Below, one piece after another: positions 25,745 to 28,540 of a stretch of DNA of 28,540 nucleotides. How positions within the stretch are numbered: the first letter of the stretch is position 1; the number at the start of each line of letters is the position of its first letter. Both the position numbers and the translations under genes were made by a program. Source of the DNA: Dehalococcoidia bacterium UBA1332 (lineage in GTDB: Bacteria; Chloroflexota; Dehalococcoidia; Lucifugimonadales; Lucifugimonadaceae); NCBI GenBank assembly GCA_002306745.1, contig DBSW01000107.1, positions 1,536 to 30,075 on the forward strand, in the 5' to 3' direction. Under the pieces are notes generated by a model. That model did no database searches and was not told the origin of the DNA. It saw only the letters and a list, made by a program, of their open reading frames with translations.

Positions 25745-26965
25745 TCAGCGTTCTCTTTTTGGAAGCCAGCCCCATGGGTGTGGCCCAATGTCGAGAGATT
25801 GTGGAATTCCATCACGAATAGCTACTAAAGGTCTAATTCCATAGGAGCCTTTACTTGTTGCTCCAGACGCCTCATAGAAATTGAAATTTCCTTCGGCCAA
25901 TTCAAGTATTGAAATGTCTGCTTTTGTTCCGATACTTAGTGATCCAATTTCATCGGACATACCTAATATTTCTGCAGGTTTTGCAGTAGTCATTCGAATT
26001 GTATCTTCAAATGAAATACCTAGTGAAATAATCTTGCCCATGCACTCAGTTAGAGAGAAGACAGGACCGGCGAATCGACTCATGGCCGTGATATCACTGC
26101 TTATTGTGTCGGGTATGAATCCCTGATCTAATACCGCTTTGGCTGATTCAAATGAGAAATTTCCCCCGCCTACTCCTACATCAAAGTAGACACCTGCATC
26201 TCTGGCCTCTTTAGCCTGTGATATTAGTTGTCCGTTGGCAAGCAATGCGCCTACTGCACCGCTTAGGGTGTGAGTCACTACGTCGCCCTCACCAAGAATA
26301 CTAGTTAAAAGTTCACGCGTTAGATTCGCTGCCAGAGGATTTTGCCCGGCGATATCTCCGACGTGAACCATAACAAACCCGCCTGCCTCATTGGTAATCG
26401 TCTTCGCTGCTCGAGTCATATCGTTACCGAGTGAGGTAATTCCGGGTGTTACCATGCGAGCCTTGATTCCCTTAATGATATCCGGGTTTGAACTGATAAC
26501 TTCAACCGAAGAAGCTTGGTCGATGTCTTCAGCTGATTTGACTTCTGGCAGATTAGCAACTCCCATTTTTCCGATATTTAGTAGAGCTAGAAGCCTGGTT
26601 TTGGCTTGAGGTGCGAGGTAGTTGATTAAACCTCCGGAATTTAACGCGCCAATTGAACCTGCATCTAATACAGTTGTTACCCCTGAACTTACTCCTGCTA
26701 CATCTGGATCTACCATGAAGTCATCGTTTGATGGCTTGCGTATTCCGCCGGCAGCGTGAGTGTGTAGGTCGATTAGCCCGGGCGTTACAATGGCCCCGGA
26801 GGCATCTATCACTCGGATTGAGTTAGATGTATCAATGTTGGATTTGATTGCTGATATTTTGTTTTTGCAGATGGCGACATCTAGATGTTCATCTATTGAG
26901 TTGGCGGGATCGATAACTCTCCCACCTGTAATAACTAAATCAAAATAAGCTGGTTTTTTGGGCAT
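25745..26965 (-). CDS. Amidohydrolase/deacetylase family metallohydrolase (Atu3266/EF_0837-like)
   Basis: A 406-residue amidohydrolase. The sequence opens FDLVITGGRVIDPANSIDEH, with HTH in GLIDLHTHAAGG and DDFMVDPDVAGVSSGVTTV, the pattern of the group with Atu3266 and EF_0837. The bridging carboxylated Lys is probably the one in KGIKARMVTPG; later ligands are His in VMVHVGD and VTHTLSGA, and Asp in TISSDITAMSR. A related enzyme (Atu3266) hydrolyses acetyl-(R)-mandelate, so an O- or N-acyl hydroxy/amino acid is a reasonable guess here, but the true substrate is unknown. It stands between an enolase-superfamily gene (32-nt gap) and the PLP enzyme gene (5-nt gap), all on the minus strand. Confidence 0.87.
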   Translation of the reverse strand: MPKKPAYFDLVITGGRVIDPANSIDEHLDVAICKNKISAIKSNIDTSNSIRVIDASGAIVTPGLIDLHTHAAGGIRKPSNDDFMVDPDVAGVSSGVTTVLDAGSIGALNSGGLINYLAPQAKTRLLALLNIGKMGVANLPEVKSAEDIDQASSVEVISSNPDIIKGIKARMVTPGITSLGNDMTRAAKTITNEAGGFVMVHVGDIAGQNPLAANLTRELLTSILGEGDVVTHTLSGAVGALLANGQLISQAKEARDAGVYFDVGVGGGNFSFESAKAVLDQGFIPDTISSDITAMSRFAGPVFSLTECMGKIISLGISFEDTIRMTTAKPAEILGMSDEIGSLSIGTKADISILELAEGNFNFYEASGATSKGSYGIRPLVAIRDGIPQSLDIGPHPWGWLPKRER

Positions 26966-26997
26966 CTCTTGTATTAATTTATCCGCTGGCGTTGCTT

Positions 26998-28167
26998 TTA
27001 GTATTCTCTAAGCGAACCATCATAGTTGATTAGCGCTGGACGTTCGTATGGCACTGGAGGATGGTGCTTGAATGCTTCTTCATTCAGTTCGATTCCAATG
27101 CCAGGCTTGGTTGGTACTTTCAGGTAACCGCCCACCCTTTCCAATGGTTCTTTAACTAGTTCAGCCTTGACACCTTTATTGTCATCGTATGGGTATTCTT
27201 GAACGGCTATGTTATGGACACTTGCGTCTAATTGAACACATGCTGCGGTTAAAACACAGCTTAAAGGGTTATGTGGTACTACACCAACGTAATTAGCTTC
27301 GGCAATTGCTGCGATCTTTTTGATGTTTGTTATTCCTCCGGCTAGTGAAAGATCGGGTCTTACGAATGCCGCGCCTCTGTGATTCAGAAGATCTTGGAAC
27401 TGATATATGGTGTAAAGGCGTTCACCCATTGCTAACGGAATTGGTTGTTGTTCGGCTACCCAATTCCACTGATCCATGTTTTCGGGTTCAATCGGATCTT
27501 CAAAGAAGTATAGATTGAACTGTTCTAAAGCTCGCCCAAGCCCGATGGCTTCAGCTGGAGTAAGGCGGTTCACTACATCTATCATTATGTCGATGTCAGG
27601 ACCTACAGCCTCTCGGACTGCTGAGATTCGTTCTATTGCGTTTCGTTGCATTCCGGTGAAGCTCATGGTTTCGAGTCCTAATCCTTCTTCGAAATCAGAA
27701 CTTCCAAAGTCGCCGAACGGATATACGCGTAAAGCTGTAAATCCTTCTTCAACTTTTGCCTGTGCTTCTTCAGCTAGTTTTTCAGGATTATTAGCAGCTA
27801 GGTGTGTATAAAGTCGAACCTTTTCACGGGTTGGACCTCCTAGTAGCTCGTACACAGGTTTGTTTAATGATTGACCTTTGATGTCCCAAAGGGCGATATC
27901 TATCGCTCCCATTGCTGCCATCATGTCTGCTCCGCCTCGGAAGAGTTGGCGGCGAAACATATGCTGCCAGTGCTTTTCAATCGGTAGGGGTTTTTTACCT
28001 ATCAAATATTCAGCGCAATACTCGACTGCTGCACGTGGAACAAATGGTGTTCCACCTGTTCCTGATGCCGGGTGGAGTTCTCCAATGCCGGTCAATCCTT
28101 CGTCGGTTTCGACTTTGACATAGTTGAAGCGTGCTGCTGAGAGTGTGCTTACCGCTGTGACTTTCAT
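26998..28167 (-). CDS. Mandelate racemase/enolase superfamily protein (dehydratase or racemase, substrate unknown)
   Basis: A 389-residue enolase-superfamily enzyme. The capping domain holds TDEGLTGIGELHP and AAMGAIDIALWDIKGQ. Metal ligands are the Asp of MIDVVNRLTP, the Glu of FFEDPIEPEN and the Glu of MGERLYT. On strand 6 RPDLSLAGG and on strand 7 VVPHNPLS supply the Asp/His dyad typical of the mandelate racemase subgroup. The strand-2 KxK position reads RVY (ALRVYPFG), and the His found two residues after the first ligand in mannonate/galactonate dehydratases is Val. It abstracts the proton alpha to a carboxylate. First gene of the five-gene minus operon; an inverted repeat lies just upstream. 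Galactonate-type dehydratase is likely, but not certain. Confidence 0.85.
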   Translation of the reverse strand: MKVTAVSTLSAARFNYVKVETDEGLTGIGELHPASGTGGTPFVPRAAVEYCAEYLIGKKPLPIEKHWQHMFRRQLFRGGADMMAAMGAIDIALWDIKGQSLNKPVYELLGGPTREKVRLYTHLAANNPEKLAEEAQAKVEEGFTALRVYPFGDFGSSDFEEGLGLETMSFTGMQRNAIERISAVREAVGPDIDIMIDVVNRLTPAEAIGLGRALEQFNLYFFEDPIEPENMDQWNWVAEQQPIPLAMGERLYTIYQFQDLLNHRGAAFVRPDLSLAGGITNIKKIAAIAEANYVGVVPHNPLSCVLTAACVQLDASVHNIAVQEYPYDDNKGVKAELVKEPLERVGGYLKVPTKPGIGIELNEEAFKHHPPVPYERPALINYDGSLREY

Positions 28168-28179
28168 AGTTTTTTTCTC

Positions 28180-28203
28180 ATTTCAATGTTTCAATGTTGA
28201 AAT
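28180..28203. promoter_or_regulatory. Inverted repeat upstream of the enolase-led operon
   Basis: ATTTCAA (28180-28186) is inverted as TTGAAAT (28197-28203), with TTTCAATG repeated directly inside. It lies 12 nt before the operon start codon in the divergent gap shared with the oxidoreductase, so it may be an operator. The rest of the 259-nt gap has AT-rich sequence and no gene. Confidence 0.3.
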
Positions 28204-28426
28204 CAGGATATTTTGTAGTGTGGATTGATTTGTTGGTCTACTTGATTCTGGGCATTGAACACCTATGTAATAGAAACAGCAATAGGCCTTGGTGCGCAAT
28301 GTTGCCAACCGTACAACTAATCTCCCGTGTAAGATTTCTGAGAAATTTTCTAAATTTGGGTATCTTTCGCTTGGAGACTGTTCTTAAAATTTAGTCAGTG
28401 ATTAGTGTTTCTAGGAAGGTACATTT

Positions 28427-28540
28427 ATGGCGGGACCTGTGAGGGTTGGATTAGTCGGTGTGGGGCAGCGAGGTTTGCAACATGTTCAATCGTTGGTTGA
28501 CATGCAGACCGATGAAATCGTTCGAATTACTGCTTTGGCT
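28427..28540 (+). CDS. Gfo/Idh/MocA family oxidoreductase (N-terminal part, cut by window end)
   Basis: Only 38 residues are visible. VRVGLVGVGQRGLQH gives the GxGxxG nucleotide-binding motif of the Rossmann fold near the N-terminus, in the arrangement typical of Gfo/Idh/MocA NAD(P)-dependent sugar and sugar-acid dehydrogenases. AGGAAGG (28413-28419) precedes the ATG by 7 nt. It is divergent from the enolase-led operon, so it may belong to the same catabolic regulon. Confidence 0.75.
   Translation, partial: MAGPVRVGLVGVGQRGLQHVQSLVDMQTDEIVRITALA

Noticed and set aside
24711..25775. Longer start of PLP paralog 2 at 25775 overlapping the deacetylase gene
   Set aside because: The extra 12 residues come from the other gene's coding sequence; ATG 25739 follows the upstream stop by 5 nt and matches the paralog's N-terminus.

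Overview
The window looks like a chromosomal segment of a free-living bacterium. The base composition is AT-leaning and intergenic gaps are short. TTG start codons placed behind good Shine-Dalgarno sites are frequent. The gene set suggests a marine SAR202-type member of the Chloroflexota: a split gcvPA/gcvPB glycine decarboxylase, a short citrate synthase, and many amidohydrolases together with an enolase-superfamily enzyme and a Gfo/Idh/MocA oxidoreductase. That placement is inference from gene content only and needs a phylogeny of RpoC or ThrRS.

Layout. Positions 1-12.8 kb are all on the + strand and mostly housekeeping: the 3' end of rpoC, tRNA-Val(GAC), thrS behind a promoter with a striking dyad, citrate synthase, a MidA/NDUFAF7-type methyltransferase, the glycine cleavage genes gcvT-gcvH-gcvPA-gcvPB, a COG2159 amidohydrolase, and a one-Cys-type peroxiredoxin whose catalytic cysteine codon is TGA. 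From 12.9 kb onward the strand changes repeatedly and the genes are catabolic. They are an HpcH/HpaI aldolase (-), a KDPG aldolase plus KDG kinase pair (+), and a minus-strand unit of cyclic-amidohydrolase-like enzyme, TIM-barrel isomerase-like protein and gamma-glutamyltransferase-like protein. Next come an MFS transporter (+), a second paralogous amidohydrolase (-) and a secreted/membrane-anchored hypothetical protein (+). A tight five-gene minus-strand operon follows (enolase-superfamily enzyme, deacetylase-type amidohydrolase, two tandem D-cysteine-desulfhydrase-like PLP enzymes, a 44-residue single-TM protein). The window ends in a Gfo/Idh/MocA oxidoreductase (+).

How they fit together. 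The glycine cleavage genes lack a local lpd. KDG kinase and KDPG aldolase form the lower arm of sugar-acid/uronate breakdown to pyruvate and glyceraldehyde 3-phosphate. The HpcH/HpaI aldolase and the enolase-superfamily protein also fit sugar-acid or hydroxy-acid catabolism. The three HxH metallohydrolases, the GGT-like protein and the PLP lyases suggest use of acylated or cyclic amino-acid derivatives, perhaps of D configuration. Exact substrates cannot be read from sequence.

The strongest unusual observation is the peroxiredoxin at 12371-12844. It is AhpE-like, contains no cysteine, and has an in-frame TGA exactly at the peroxidatic position, followed 16 nt later by a hairpin loop that fits the bacterial SECIS rule. 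I read it as a selenoprotein, not a pseudogene. The second is that RpoC has lost three of the four cysteines of its C-terminal zinc site.
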